A stretch of 64,000 nt of DNA. It comes from Alloascoidea africana. Lineage: Eukaryota > Ascomycota > Alloascoideomycetes > Alloascoideales > Alloascoideaceae. The notes under the pieces are model-generated. The model searched no databases. It had not been told where the DNA came from and saw only the letters and a list, made by a program, of their open reading frames with translations. Positions 12,782-22,230 of the stretch are shown in pieces. The stretch spans positions 186,001-250,000 of the forward strand of contig JAKTTT010000014.1 in assembly GCA_030581615.1 (NCBI GenBank), written 5' to 3'. Position 1 is the first letter of the stretch; every line of letters begins with the position of its first letter. Both the position numbers and the translations under genes were made by a program.

Positions 12782-13356
12782 TCAAAAATAATGGTATTTT
12801 AGGAACCAGAATGCTTCAACATTCTGTTTGTGTCTTTGGCCAATAACGTTGGATGAAAGAGAATGTTCCTTGTAGACCATCATGGAATATTTCAATTTGA
12901 CAGGATGGATGACCTGATAGAGCCCTCCATATTTAAAATTCTTTGTACCGGTGAAAAGAACGAAAAGCAATGGTTTTGTAGAACCTTTTAGTGTTTTGAA
13001 TCTGTCTTCGGGCTCGTCACCTCCAGATTTAGGTTTGCGTATCTGTTTTGCATCTTTGTTATCTTGTATTCCGAGTTGTATCCACAGTATAGGCTAACTT
13101 GAACAAAAAAAATGCGCTCTTGACTATATTCTTTTAAATCGAAGTATAAAAGATATGGGAGGAACATTACGACCGCCATACAGAACCATACATATATCGC
13201 TTGGCACACACTACACCAGTAACTAATTATAATTTGAAATCTGTTTGTTGGCTGTGATCTGTCCTGACGCAGGAAACAAAGCATTACGACCATCATGCGC
13301 CAGGCATATATTAGAGTAAAACCATGCTTGGCCTCACTTATTATGTAATTATGCAA
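12782..13356 (-). other. Coding-like fragments, possible decayed or unmodelled gene
   Basis: Two overlapping minus-strand frames look more like protein than noise. One (13356-12988) has hydrophobic stretches such as YLLYF and AIYVWFCMAVVMFLPY. The other, downstream, reads DRFKTLKGSTKPLLFVLFTGTKN and then KYGGLYQVIHPVKL. I could not join them with convincing splice sites and recognise no family. A multi-exon gene, a pseudogene or chance are all possible. Confidence 0.25.
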
Positions 13357-13668
13357 ACTGATTTTTCCTTTCGATTATGGCGAGTTCATTCCATTCAGTT
13401 ATCAGAAGCAATCAGCCAAGGTCAAATCAATTTGCAATCAAACGGGCGACAGTAAAACCATCAAATACTGATATATCTCCACTTTTTCCTTCAAATATAC
13501 TTTTGACTTGTCTCACAACAACTGACACAACCTTCACTCTATGCATGTTTTAAAAAGTCACAATCTTTGGGAAGGTTCTGTTCTTCAGTGGGCAATTCTC
13601 ACAAAATGCACACAACCTAATAAAAGTTTTACTGATCAATTGAGTTCACTTGGAACTGCCATTATCTA

Positions 13669-14001
13669 CTATGTTCTATTTGGAAACCGATTATTTGTTG
13701 GCAGAGCCTCACTTTGTAAAGGCGATGTTTGGAGGCGAGAAAAAGACATTCCCATTCCTCCCAGATCTTCTGTAAAATACAAAATCTTCTTTGCGCCATT
13801 TGAATTGGCAAAATGATGCCCAGCATTAATGTATGGGAATAATTCCGCGTGGTCTTCTCTTGAGTCGATCTCATTGTTTTCCCGGAAGAAGGGGTTGCCA
13901 GATGCATGCAGGTACAAGCGTCTATTATTGGTGAAGACGTATGCAGGGCTTGGCCTTGGCGCCAGCCTCGTAAAATAGGAGATAGCATAAGACTGGATAT
14001 C
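13669..14001 (-). other. Coding-like exon or gene remnant of unknown family
   Basis: A minus-strand frame of about 110 codons following a possible acceptor (GTTAG) reads SYAISYFTRLAPRPSPAYVF, then RRLYLHASGNPFFREN and FPYINAGHHFA. The composition is protein-like, with balanced charged, aromatic and small residues. There is no start codon at its head, which suggests an internal exon or a remnant. I do not recognise the family; a resemblance to fungal surface-protein beta-helix repeats is only an impression. Confidence 0.3.
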
Positions 14002-14832
14002 TGTTCTAACACTTATCCAATAGCAGAACGAAAATTAAACAAAGTTCTTGTCAACAAATTGACAATAAAAAACCTATAAACTTCATGCCTTGAATGAAAT
14101 CAACCGTTTTGTTTCGAGCTGTTTGAGGGGATTTGGACTATCAATTCAGTGGTTTTCTTTCACCATTACACCTAGTGATTGAAAATACATAGTTAAAGGC
14201 AGTGAGAAATTGAAAACATTTCGTTTCTCTATTTCTTGGTACTCCAAAAACAGGAAACATTTAATATCATTCCAGAAAGCCATTCATGCCTGATAAATTG
14301 TGACATAGTCGTAAAATGGCAAGGCTTACAGGACGGTTTATTCACCGTTTATAATTTTTCATTCCATTCAAGCAAAACATGAGCAATTATTCCTAGTTAA
14401 CAGTGATATAGAGAAGGCAATGAAATGCTTCCGGTATGGAGAATAGTACATTAGATTGACAGTGTCCTTACATGATGACATCGGGCTTCCACGCATGCAG
14501 ACACACCCATTGTAGTTATTAGCAGGCGTTCGGAACAGCAGCATCCGCATGCATATTGAGGATTGGAAGATGGGCCTCAATAACACTGGACTATCATCTA
14601 GACTGATCTAATCAATAGAAACATATTTTTTGGTCTTTGAGAATGAGGAATGGACAAATAACAGAAATGAATAGTATCCTTTAAACAAAATGGCTTAGCC
14701 TCGACAATTCCTCGAATATCGAATCTGATCAAGATATCTATGATACTTGAGGTTTTGACGTGACAGGCAGCTCCAGATGCATTCACCATCAGCCTGCTGC
14801 TTTCCCTGAACATAACATCAGTATCATTCTCC

Positions 14833-15903
14833 ATGGAGGATGAGACGGCTCAGAATGCTGAGCTTTACCAACTACTCGGTAAGTAACTAAAAAGATGTTT
14901 TGTCACTTTGTTGTAGTCCTAGTGGTAAGCTATCAACATTGTGAATTACTTGATTCAGACGGGAACACGGGAAAGCTGTTTAGCAATTAAGCAACTAAAT
15001 ACATACATTTTATGCTCACAGTTGGATGTTAAAATAACACAGGAACTGGAGTATTGTGCCGCGTTGCGTGTGAAGGGATCAATTTATTTGTTGGGATTCT
15101 TTTGAACAGTATATGTCAAAGAAATTGCATACTTCAATTATTTATCATTCCATCGATGCTTACCACCTTAGTGAATATTCATTGTTAGGGTCGGATCATC
15201 TAACATTCTCTTTCTTTTTGTTAATTTTGCTTATTTGGATTTTACTGGATTTTGAAGTGGGTAAAGCAAATAGCCGCTGGTGTAAAAATAAGACTAGCTC
15301 GACTGATTTCAAGTTATTTTTTATTGGTTAAGAGACGCTCAAAGTTTAAATATCTTGCACTTTCTATAACTGTTTGCCTAACATTGTAGACTCTACTCAA
15401 TCTGAAGCTGATGCTCTAGTGTGTTTGAATTTTTCCTCTGGCAGAATTTCTAGAAAAATAGGAGCTTTAGACCAGTCACAGGTAAGCTTATTATTTCTTC
15501 CTTTGTTTAGAAAAAAGCAAGTGAAGGAGAATAGGGGGAGTGCTAGCTTCATAAAATTTAACTGGTTGATCTGCCTTTAATTCAATTAAAAAAAAAATCA
15601 CGCCAAGTTTCTAATCTTCAGGGATTTTTATATAATAGATTTGCAGATGGTACAAGTCATTTTCTTATTTATTGCATCTAATTTTTATAAAGGTATTTTT
15701 GGTCAGAACATGACCTGTCATCTTTCTCTCGCTCTAACCTTCTCTTTTATTTCTGGCCCATGTAATTCAATCCTTTTTTCCCTCAAAGTAAAACTATTGA
15801 TTTTGGCATTTGGAGAGATTAACGCTACATAGTTCGCGACGAAGTGTTAGAAGATTCTATCACAAATACTTTTGCATCTGTCTATGGTTCCAAGAAAGCT
15901 TGA
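14833..15903 (+). CDS. Possible small spliced gene, unknown function (four exons)
   Basis: A tentative model joins 14833-14878, 15390-15481, 15647-15692 and 15833-15903 into an 84-residue protein, and all phases agree. Exon 1 reads MEDETAQNAELYQLL and ends at GTAAGT. Exon 2 follows CCTAACATTGTAG, reads STQSEADALVCLNF and RISRKIGALDQSQ, and ends at GTAAGC. The last exon reads VRDEVLEDSITNTFASVYG and stops. The third exon is hydrophobic and is the weakest part. The frame is also open upstream of the ATG to a possible acceptor (GTGACAG), so the true start could be further 5'. Family unknown. Confidence 0.33.
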
Positions 15904-17953
15904 TTAACTCGGGAGAATCTACTGATAGAGTTAACCGAAATCCCAGAACCCACCCCCAAAACAGCAACCTCTCAAATACACTTAAAGGGAACAGCTATAT
16001 GCCAATACATATGTCTCACTTTATCATTAATGATAATTGTTTCAACATGTAAAGCAGGATTAAAACAAGAAACTCATTTCCTTTTCTAGCCGAACGATTT
16101 TTTAACTCTTTTGGTCATTCCCTATCCCTTAAACATTTTGGAAAAGCCTTTTTAAAGACATTTATATTTCTTTGACAATTAACGATGGACTTATATTCAA
16201 GGAGAACCTTTTGTATTTCCCAGGAATAATATTACTCTTTTATAAAACAAATTGCTGTTGAAATAAAAAGAGGCAAAAGCGAAATGCCCGCTGTATCTGA
16301 TTGCAATTTCAGCTCCCTGGTAGACATGAAAAACCATAAACTCATGAAAGCATGGCAGCATAAATCTTATCAAAACTTCCAGTAAACAAGTCAATATTCT
16401 AATTAAAAACCCAAAGGAAAATTTGCCTGAGGAGGTGCTTTGAATTTTAGAGACAAATGATCTGGCTTAAATAATGCAGTCATGAAAAAAGCTCACAATA
16501 AACTGATATGTCTGGAAAGCCTTTGGACTAGCTTGTCTAAAGAAAGCCAAATATCCATACAAAAAAAGTAAATGCTTTTATATATAAAAAGTACCTTTAC
16601 AAATGAAGTTAATCTCTCTATCCAGCGTTTACCCTCAAACTCATTTGCCCACAGAGAGACCAAAAAGGCCTATTACTAAATGTTATTCGCCTGTTCCATA
16701 CCTCCTGAAGTATTACTGATTATCTTCAAATAACGTCTTTCAACCAAAAGGATATGAATCTAACCGAAATCGAAACTTACCACCTCTCGATGATTATCGT
16801 TTGCGTAAAACAAACATTAAAATAAGCAACCAGCACTCTCTTGTGCATGGCAATAGCAGATTTGACATAAGCAAGGAGCGGAGAAGAACAAAAATCTTTC
16901 CACAACTCAGGAAAGCACTCCTTAGGTCCATGTTCAACTAGTTTGAAGTTTTCTCAAATAATCTTTAAACAGAGACTGACCTCTGGCATGAAGGGCTTCA
17001 TAATTTTCAAACTTTGTAAGCCATATTTTGCTTTACTTTCAAACATATTAAGATTCTATCCGAACTAGAATTATTAAATGGAAGAATCAGCATTTAATGA
17101 GGCTAATGACCAAAACTTCAGACTTTTTTATGTTTTGTTTAACTATTTGCAAGTATCTGAGATAACTGTTTCAGCTCCAGGTTGATTGTTAGAAGTAGGT
17201 TGTAAAGTTCAGAATTTACTCTAACCAGAGAATCCAAAAGGTTACAATCCTAACTCCCAGGGAAAAAAGACTCAAAAGACACACAGTTTCTGGATAACAA
17301 ACTAAACCAGAAATAAGAATCGTTGAAATTGATGAAGAGGTTTGCAGCGTCTTGTCATTGACTTTCGTTGGGTATTAACCTGTTGTTTTGGGAGTCAGAT
17401 ATAAAGATTTCTTTCAAAAACAAAAAAATCATGCTTCCAAAGCGGCCGGTCACAAAGCATAAAAGTCCATGAATTGTCATTTTAGAACCTGAACTAACAT
17501 TTTATAAACGGAGCATTTGATGACACCTTTGCACATTCAATTGCTATCTTAGCTTTTCTTCATCAAGGTTGCAAAGAGAATAAGCGAGATAGAATTGAAC
17601 TCACAATTTATACTTTCCGAGTTGTTTGATGATAGACCATATTTCTTTGCAGATTCAATCTTTCCTAGTTTTGGACTGCGACAATCATGAGGTAAAAACT
17701 GTCAAGTTATAGCACTTTCTCACTACAACCCTATTCATAAATACCCTTATCAGAAACCTGAGAGCACAAGACAGAGTTTTATCGGCACTTGTGTTTGAGA
17801 ATTTTCTACAAACCTTTCTTTTACCAAATACAAACTAATCGTTTCTTTAAAGACACTAAAAACTGTTGAGTCTTTATCTCTGATATCATAATTGCTAGTA
17901 TCCCTTACTAAAAAAAATAAAAGGAGGAAATCCATACAAATTCCCCAAAGTGC
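15904..17953. other. Gene-poor 2 kb region
   Basis: AT-rich sequence with no open frame above about 80 codons and no recognisable similarity on either strand. It probably includes 3' sequences of the neighbouring minus-strand gene. Confidence 0.55.
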
Positions 17954-18646
17954 CTAATCTGCAATGAGAATATCCTTATTAATGAATTTATCAGTCAGAA
18001 TACAATGCGTTGCAATGATGTGACCCACAGATTCCCTTGAAACAGTGTATCCTTTAACATCCTCACCAAATCGCACATTACTATTCAACGCCCCGTCAGT
18101 GAGAATAGTAGGCCGTACTATTATCTTCTCAGGGATAGCAAGCTCTTTTAAATTTGCTTCCATAACTTTTTTGTCCTCATGTGGACTACGGAGCAGTGCA
18201 TAAACAGGCCATAACAGAAATGGGACATCGCTGGATTGGCCATCCTTTTTCAAAGGCGTTATACCGGTGGTTGATATGGCGATGATTCTTTTGAGTGGTG
18301 TTTTAGTCTTTTCCAGAGCCTCTTTTAGTACGGCCATCGAGTCTCCACAGACGGTAGGGTTATCGTTGACAAAGCCCGATGTTAAAGAGAAATGCGGCTT
18401 GCCCCCAATGGCACTTAAAAGGATGTCTTGGTTTTGGATTAATCCGATGACATTCTCAACGTTGAGCGCATCTCCTTTTAAAACTGTTACGCGGTTATTG
18501 TTTGTCGCTGGGTCTGTGCCCTCTAATTTGAACCGGCTGGGATCGCGGACAAGTACTGTTATCACGCAGGATTGATCTTGCTCCAAAAGAGTTCGGATAG
18601 CAGCATTTGCACAACCACCAGTAGCACCAAGAACAGCAATTCTCAT
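17954..18646 (-). CDS. NmrA-like / atypical short-chain NAD(P)-binding oxidoreductase
   Basis: Predicted 230-residue cytosolic protein with an N-terminal Rossmann fold: MRIAVLGATGG is the dinucleotide-binding glycine motif, followed by strand-helix spacing typical of NAD(P)H-binding (NmrA/BVR-B-like) proteins (VLVRDPSR, VLKGDALN, DILLSAIGG). The segment RIIAISTTGI followed by a downstream IIVRPTILTDG resembles the SDR-like active-site region of the flavin or biliverdin reductase group. The substrate cannot be told from sequence. It is a single exon with its ATG at 18646. The upstream region (18647-19027) separates it from SRP68. Confidence 0.75.
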   Translation of the reverse strand: MRIAVLGATGGCANAAIRTLLEQDQSCVITVLVRDPSRFKLEGTDPATNNNRVTVLKGDALNVENVIGLIQNQDILLSAIGGKPHFSLTSGFVNDNPTVCGDSMAVLKEALEKTKTPLKRIIAISTTGITPLKKDGQSSDVPFLLWPVYALLRSPHEDKKVMEANLKELAIPEKIIVRPTILTDGALNSNVRFGEDVKGYTVSRESVGHIIATHCILTDKFINKDILIAD

Positions 18647-19027
18647 CTTGAAAGGTAGTTTAATGCTCGGACTGGTTTTAAAACCTTTCCCCCTTTATAT
18701 ACAGTAGAGGCACGTTTTGATTGCTGAGGCTAAGCACTGGTGGCAATCTCCACTGGTATGACCGATAATTCCACAGCCCCGCCATCAAACCTATAATCAA
18801 AAAGGTGCTTGTTTAATCGGTCGTCGGGCCACGAAAGCCGATCGGGAATCGCCTATATCCCGATCAGAGAATGGAAGCCCACATCAAGTAGTAAGTAGCT
18901 TGGATAGGATTTTACATACTCAAACTGCCAAGTATCAATACATTGTTCATTTCTATACAACGTGAACGGGGCAAAAAAGCTAAACTTCATTTATCAAGTT
19001 GATCTGATAAATTTTCCTACGAGATTG
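18647..19027. other. Short intergenic region between SRP68 and the NmrA-like gene
   Basis: About 380 bases, presumably the promoter of the NmrA-like gene plus the SRP68 3' end. It holds a TTTATATACAG TATA-like run about 45-55 bases upstream of the NmrA-like ATG. Nothing else is evident. Confidence 0.45.
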
Positions 19028-20887
19028 TTAAGACTTTGACCAAAAGCTAAAGAACCCACCACGTTTTGCCTTTTCTTCCGAACCTTTTACCTCCTCTTTC
19101 GTTGTGCGTGGTGCTGATTCTTGTGGAGTATAACGCATGTAATTGAAGGCAACATCGAAAAGAACAGGTTTTATGCTGACAGGCAATAACCGGGGATTTT
19201 TGTCGACAATACTTGCTAGAACGTCTTTTGGATGTCCCTCTGGATATATTTTCAGATTGTCAGCGACGCTAGTTCCATATCCTGTTTCGGTTAGAGCTGA
19301 ACTTGAATGCTTGTAGTGTGCCAAAAGGTGTACTTTTGCCAACCTGGAGGAACACTCTTTTTGTAATTCTTCAATATCCTTTGTAGTGAGCAGATCACCT
19401 GGAAATGCTACAGTAATCGGTCCAAGCTCTTTTGCAAGCTTATCAGCTTTGTTTAACAAGGCCAATGCTTTCAGAGTGGTATTCTTGGAAGACTCCTCGT
19501 CTGTTGACTGGAAACTAAAACTGGAAAGAATAATCAAGAGCCTCCTAATATTGACATATCCATGAAAGTACTGAAGCGAGTTTGAGAGTTCTTCATCTGG
19601 ATAAACACCTGGCAGGTTCTTCAGTTCTTCTAGATTATCCAGAATTGTATCGTACAGACGAATCACTTGTCCAAGCTTTTCAAATTTTTTTAAACTTGAG
19701 CGAGGTTTTTGTTTTGCATCCTTGTTGTTTCCGTCATCATTGTCCAACTTGGTCAGTGTCTCGGAAATCAAGAGCTGGTATCGTTGAATAGTTGTGAAAA
19801 GGAGGTAATAATTGATAAATGTAAGCACAATTTGTCGGTGTTGTGATACGTCATCTCCATCATCTTCATAAGCTCCATTCCCTGCAGATGTAAATCCTGC
19901 TTCTATTTCCTTCTTAACCTGCTCTTTAGCATCTGACCAACCCTCAATTACGGGATCAAACCAGTTTAAGCTGAAATCCTTTTCACTTGAACTCTTGGAC
20001 AATTCAGCAGCAAGCTTTGATTGTAACTCTTTTTGCAAAAACTTTGCGTGCGCCAATTGCCTCGCAAGACCATCATTGTAAACCTTTGCCGTGTGATCCC
20101 GCCATGTCACCTCAGTTACAAGCTCTTCTTCTTCTTCTTCTTCCATATCATCATTCTGGGCTCGACCTCTAACTCTGCCTCTATTCTCAATAAAGCGTGG
20201 CTCTTCCTTTTCAAGAATCTGAATCGCCGCATTTGTCCTATCACAATGCCTTGCGCTGATTCCAAACAGATCGCTTGAAAATGAAGCATCTTCTTTATAC
20301 GCTGCTGTCACAAGGCCAGGCTCAATAAGCTTGTCACATTCCCTATAAATGTCTGAATCGAGCTGGTTCACAACCTTGGAGAGGTAGGACAGAATGATGA
20401 TAGCTGTGCCAAACGACTTTGTAACTCCTTTCCAATTTCTCGAGCTTGTCTTTAAAAAACCTCGAATGATTGCTTCATAGGCATACAATTCGAAAACGTA
20501 TTTACTCTCAACCTCAATCCCCTCCCCCGCGATTTGGATTGCCCTTTGAATGTATTTTAAACTCTTTTTCAATTTTGCAACGTAGTACTTCTCCCGTCTC
20601 TTGGAAGAGTTGACACTCAACACAGCCATGGTTTCAAGCGCATGAATTCTATCTCGTTCTGCCAAAAGAATAAACAACTCCAATTGTAAAGGTGAGGCTG
20701 GTTTCGTTTCTCCTTCTATTTTCTCCTTTTCCCCTGGTTTACCATTGTTCTTGTTGGGTTTCGTCTTGCCCTCCAACACCTTTCGTATTCTCGCTATCCT
20801 ATTTGTCAACGATTTTCGCAAGGCATGTAGATCATGTAAATCGTGGATATCACTGGCGGTCTCAAAAAACTTTAGTGGTTGAATCAT
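19028..20887 (-). CDS. SRP68: Signal recognition particle subunit Srp68
   Basis: Component of the SRP S domain; binds SRP RNA together with Srp72 in cotranslational targeting to the ER. I start it at the ATG at 20887 (MIQPLKFFETASDIHDL); the open frame extends four codons further only with a GTG. The 619-residue protein opens with LRKSLTNRIARIRKVL, the conserved basic RNA-binding helix of Srp68, and is helical, TPR-like throughout (LAERDRIHALETMAVL, YVFELYAYEAIIRGFL). An acidic Glu run lies in the middle. The C-terminal LFDVAFNYMRYTP is the conserved Srp72-contact segment. Length agrees with yeast Srp68. It is divergent from the small gene at 21052 across 164 bases. Confidence 0.92.
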   Translation of the reverse strand: MIQPLKFFETASDIHDLHDLHALRKSLTNRIARIRKVLEGKTKPNKNNGKPGEKEKIEGETKPASPLQLELFILLAERDRIHALETMAVLSVNSSKRREKYYVAKLKKSLKYIQRAIQIAGEGIEVESKYVFELYAYEAIIRGFLKTSSRNWKGVTKSFGTAIIILSYLSKVVNQLDSDIYRECDKLIEPGLVTAAYKEDASFSSDLFGISARHCDRTNAAIQILEKEEPRFIENRGRVRGRAQNDDMEEEEEEELVTEVTWRDHTAKVYNDGLARQLAHAKFLQKELQSKLAAELSKSSSEKDFSLNWFDPVIEGWSDAKEQVKKEIEAGFTSAGNGAYEDDGDDVSQHRQIVLTFINYYLLFTTIQRYQLLISETLTKLDNDDGNNKDAKQKPRSSLKKFEKLGQVIRLYDTILDNLEELKNLPGVYPDEELSNSLQYFHGYVNIRRLLIILSSFSFQSTDEESSKNTTLKALALLNKADKLAKELGPITVAFPGDLLTTKDIEELQKECSSRLAKVHLLAHYKHSSSALTETGYGTSVADNLKIYPEGHPKDVLASIVDKNPRLLPVSIKPVLFDVAFNYMRYTPQESAPRTTKEEVKGSEEKAKRGGFFSFWSKS

Positions 20888-20981
20888 GGCTTTGAACACA
20901 AGTCCTTTCCTCTTTTATTCCTGTGGAAGTGGTGAAAAAAAAAAGGGAAAGGGTCTATGCCTTCCGAATATGGTAGTGTAT

Positions 20982-20991
20982 ATCACGTGAC
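20982..20991. promoter_or_regulatory. ATCACGTGAC site in the SRP68/21052 divergent promoter
   Basis: A TCACGTGA core lies in the 164-base interval between the SRP68 start and the divergent gene at 21052. The same core occurs upstream of ASF1 and of KAR9. It suits a Cbf1 or bHLH site that could serve both genes; function is inferred. Confidence 0.5.
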
Positions 20992-21051
20992 CAGCACTTT
21001 TTGAAACTCTCAGCAAAGTGGAAAGGAAGAGAATTGTGGAATAAATATTAA

Positions 21052-21552
21052 ATGGATCAGAAAGAGAGTATTGTAAGCATACTTGGTCTTTGCCAATCTG
21101 ACCCTAGGCTGTTTGATGATCTGCAAGAACGAGGCATAAAGTTGGAGGATGCTGATATGAAGGAGTTTGGAACGGGAAGCAATCGAACCAAATGCTACAA
21201 TTTCTACAATCTTGGGATTTCATTTACATTCACGAAAGGGAAAGAAGATCTATATTACTTGGATAGCATTGATTTTTACAAGAGAGTGCCGAGGATTCAA
21301 TCACGAATCCAATCTCGGTATAATACAGTGGCAGAAGGGATTTTGCCCCTGGGGGTCAAGCTGGGGACATCAGCTGGAGAGCTCGTCAGTATGTTTGGCG
21401 AGCCGGATGCAAAAGGCGGTGGCGTTGGACTGGTTGGACAGGACATTTGGCTGCGATGGGATAGCAAGGGCATCCAAGTCGAGGTCGAGGAGCGGTCCTG
21501 GGAAAATGCAAAGGATGCTGGATGGAGCAGTATCACCGTTTTCAAAGACTAA
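21052..21552 (+). CDS. Conserved-looking 166-residue protein of unknown function
   Basis: A single-exon gene that starts MDQKESIVSILGLCQSD and ends SSITVFKD. Its composition is that of a soluble globular protein; I see no signal peptide or membrane span. The middle holds GISFTFTKGKEDLYYLDSI and the C-terminal half LPLGVKLGTSAGELVSMFGE, a pattern resembling small DUF-type proteins in which a GEP segment follows a short helix. I do not recognise a named family. It is convergent with PAM18, and the two stop codons overlap within the four bases CTAA (21549-21552). Confidence 0.7.
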   Translation: MDQKESIVSILGLCQSDPRLFDDLQERGIKLEDADMKEFGTGSNRTKCYNFYNLGISFTFTKGKEDLYYLDSIDFYKRVPRIQSRIQSRYNTVAEGILPLGVKLGTSAGELVSMFGEPDAKGGGVGLVGQDIWLRWDSKGIQVEVEERSWENAKDAGWSSITVFKD

Positions 21553-22153
21553 GGCCAGTTCTGTCGGGTTCCTTTGCCGGAAATATAGCCATCGCGCTCC
21601 AGCACCTGTTTCGCTTCGTTAATCTTCATAGCGATGTACTTGGAGCCACCTCTATCTGGATGATTCTGTTTCATCACTTTCCGGTGTAGCCTTTTGAGTT
21701 CTGTTTCGCTGAGTTGACCACGGAGAGTCGTTTCGGGCAAGCCAAATATCAGAAGAGCCTCTTTTGCGGTCATTTCTTTTTGGAACCCGCCGCGGTAGAA
21801 CTTTAGATTCGAGGAAGAGGATGGATATGAAGAGGAAGAGGAAGAGGAAGCCGAGTCTCGGAAGCCCTTTTGGAAGGCCTCAAATGGGGAAAATGACGAA
21901 GACGATTTAGGCTGTATGGTTTTGTACCTAGTGTATGCTCTGATTCCCGCTCGAGCCTATCGCGAAAATGATAATGTCAGTACGAGCAGAGCAGAAAATC
22001 AAACTACTACGTTTGGGAGGACAGAATGAATACTAACAGTTAATGCAACTATGGTGACCCCAACTCCTATGATTATTGGTAGCACCTATAGACATTTTCT
22101 GGTTACCACCTCTGAATACTTTTATCGAGACTGAGCATCCAGGAACATACCAT
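21549..22153 (-). CDS. PAM18: Mitochondrial import motor J-protein Pam18/Tim14 (three exons)
   Basis: Inner-membrane J-protein that stimulates the mtHsp70 ATPase in the TIM23 import motor. Exons are 22153-22151 (only the ATG is coding), 22085-22038 and 21956-21549, giving 152 residues. The first intron begins GTATGT directly after the ATG, the second begins GTTAGT. The spliced N-terminus MVLPIIIGVGVTIVALTARA is the single membrane span. A Ser-rich intermembrane linker follows, then FYRGGFQKEMTAKEALLIFGL and the J domain with HRKVMKQNHPDRGGS (intact HPD) and KINEAKQVLE. This matches fungal Pam18 throughout. The upstream PFA3 stop lies only 77 bases away. Confidence 0.95.
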
Positions 22154-22230
22154 TCCCGCTGGATTGTGTAGAAATAAAAAAAAAGAGTACAAAAAAGAGT
22201 GTGGGATAGAAGATCTCTCCTGGTAGATGC

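Larger units (their letters stand above)
11324..14700. other. Long upstream region of the velvet gene with coding-like scraps
   Basis: About 3.4 kb without a gene I can name. The part next to the velvet start is probably its promoter; a long promoter would suit a developmental regulator. Minus-strand scraps near 12.8-13.4 kb and 13.67-14.0 kb read like protein and are listed separately. The rest shows only short, mutually overlapping frames. Confidence 0.5.
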
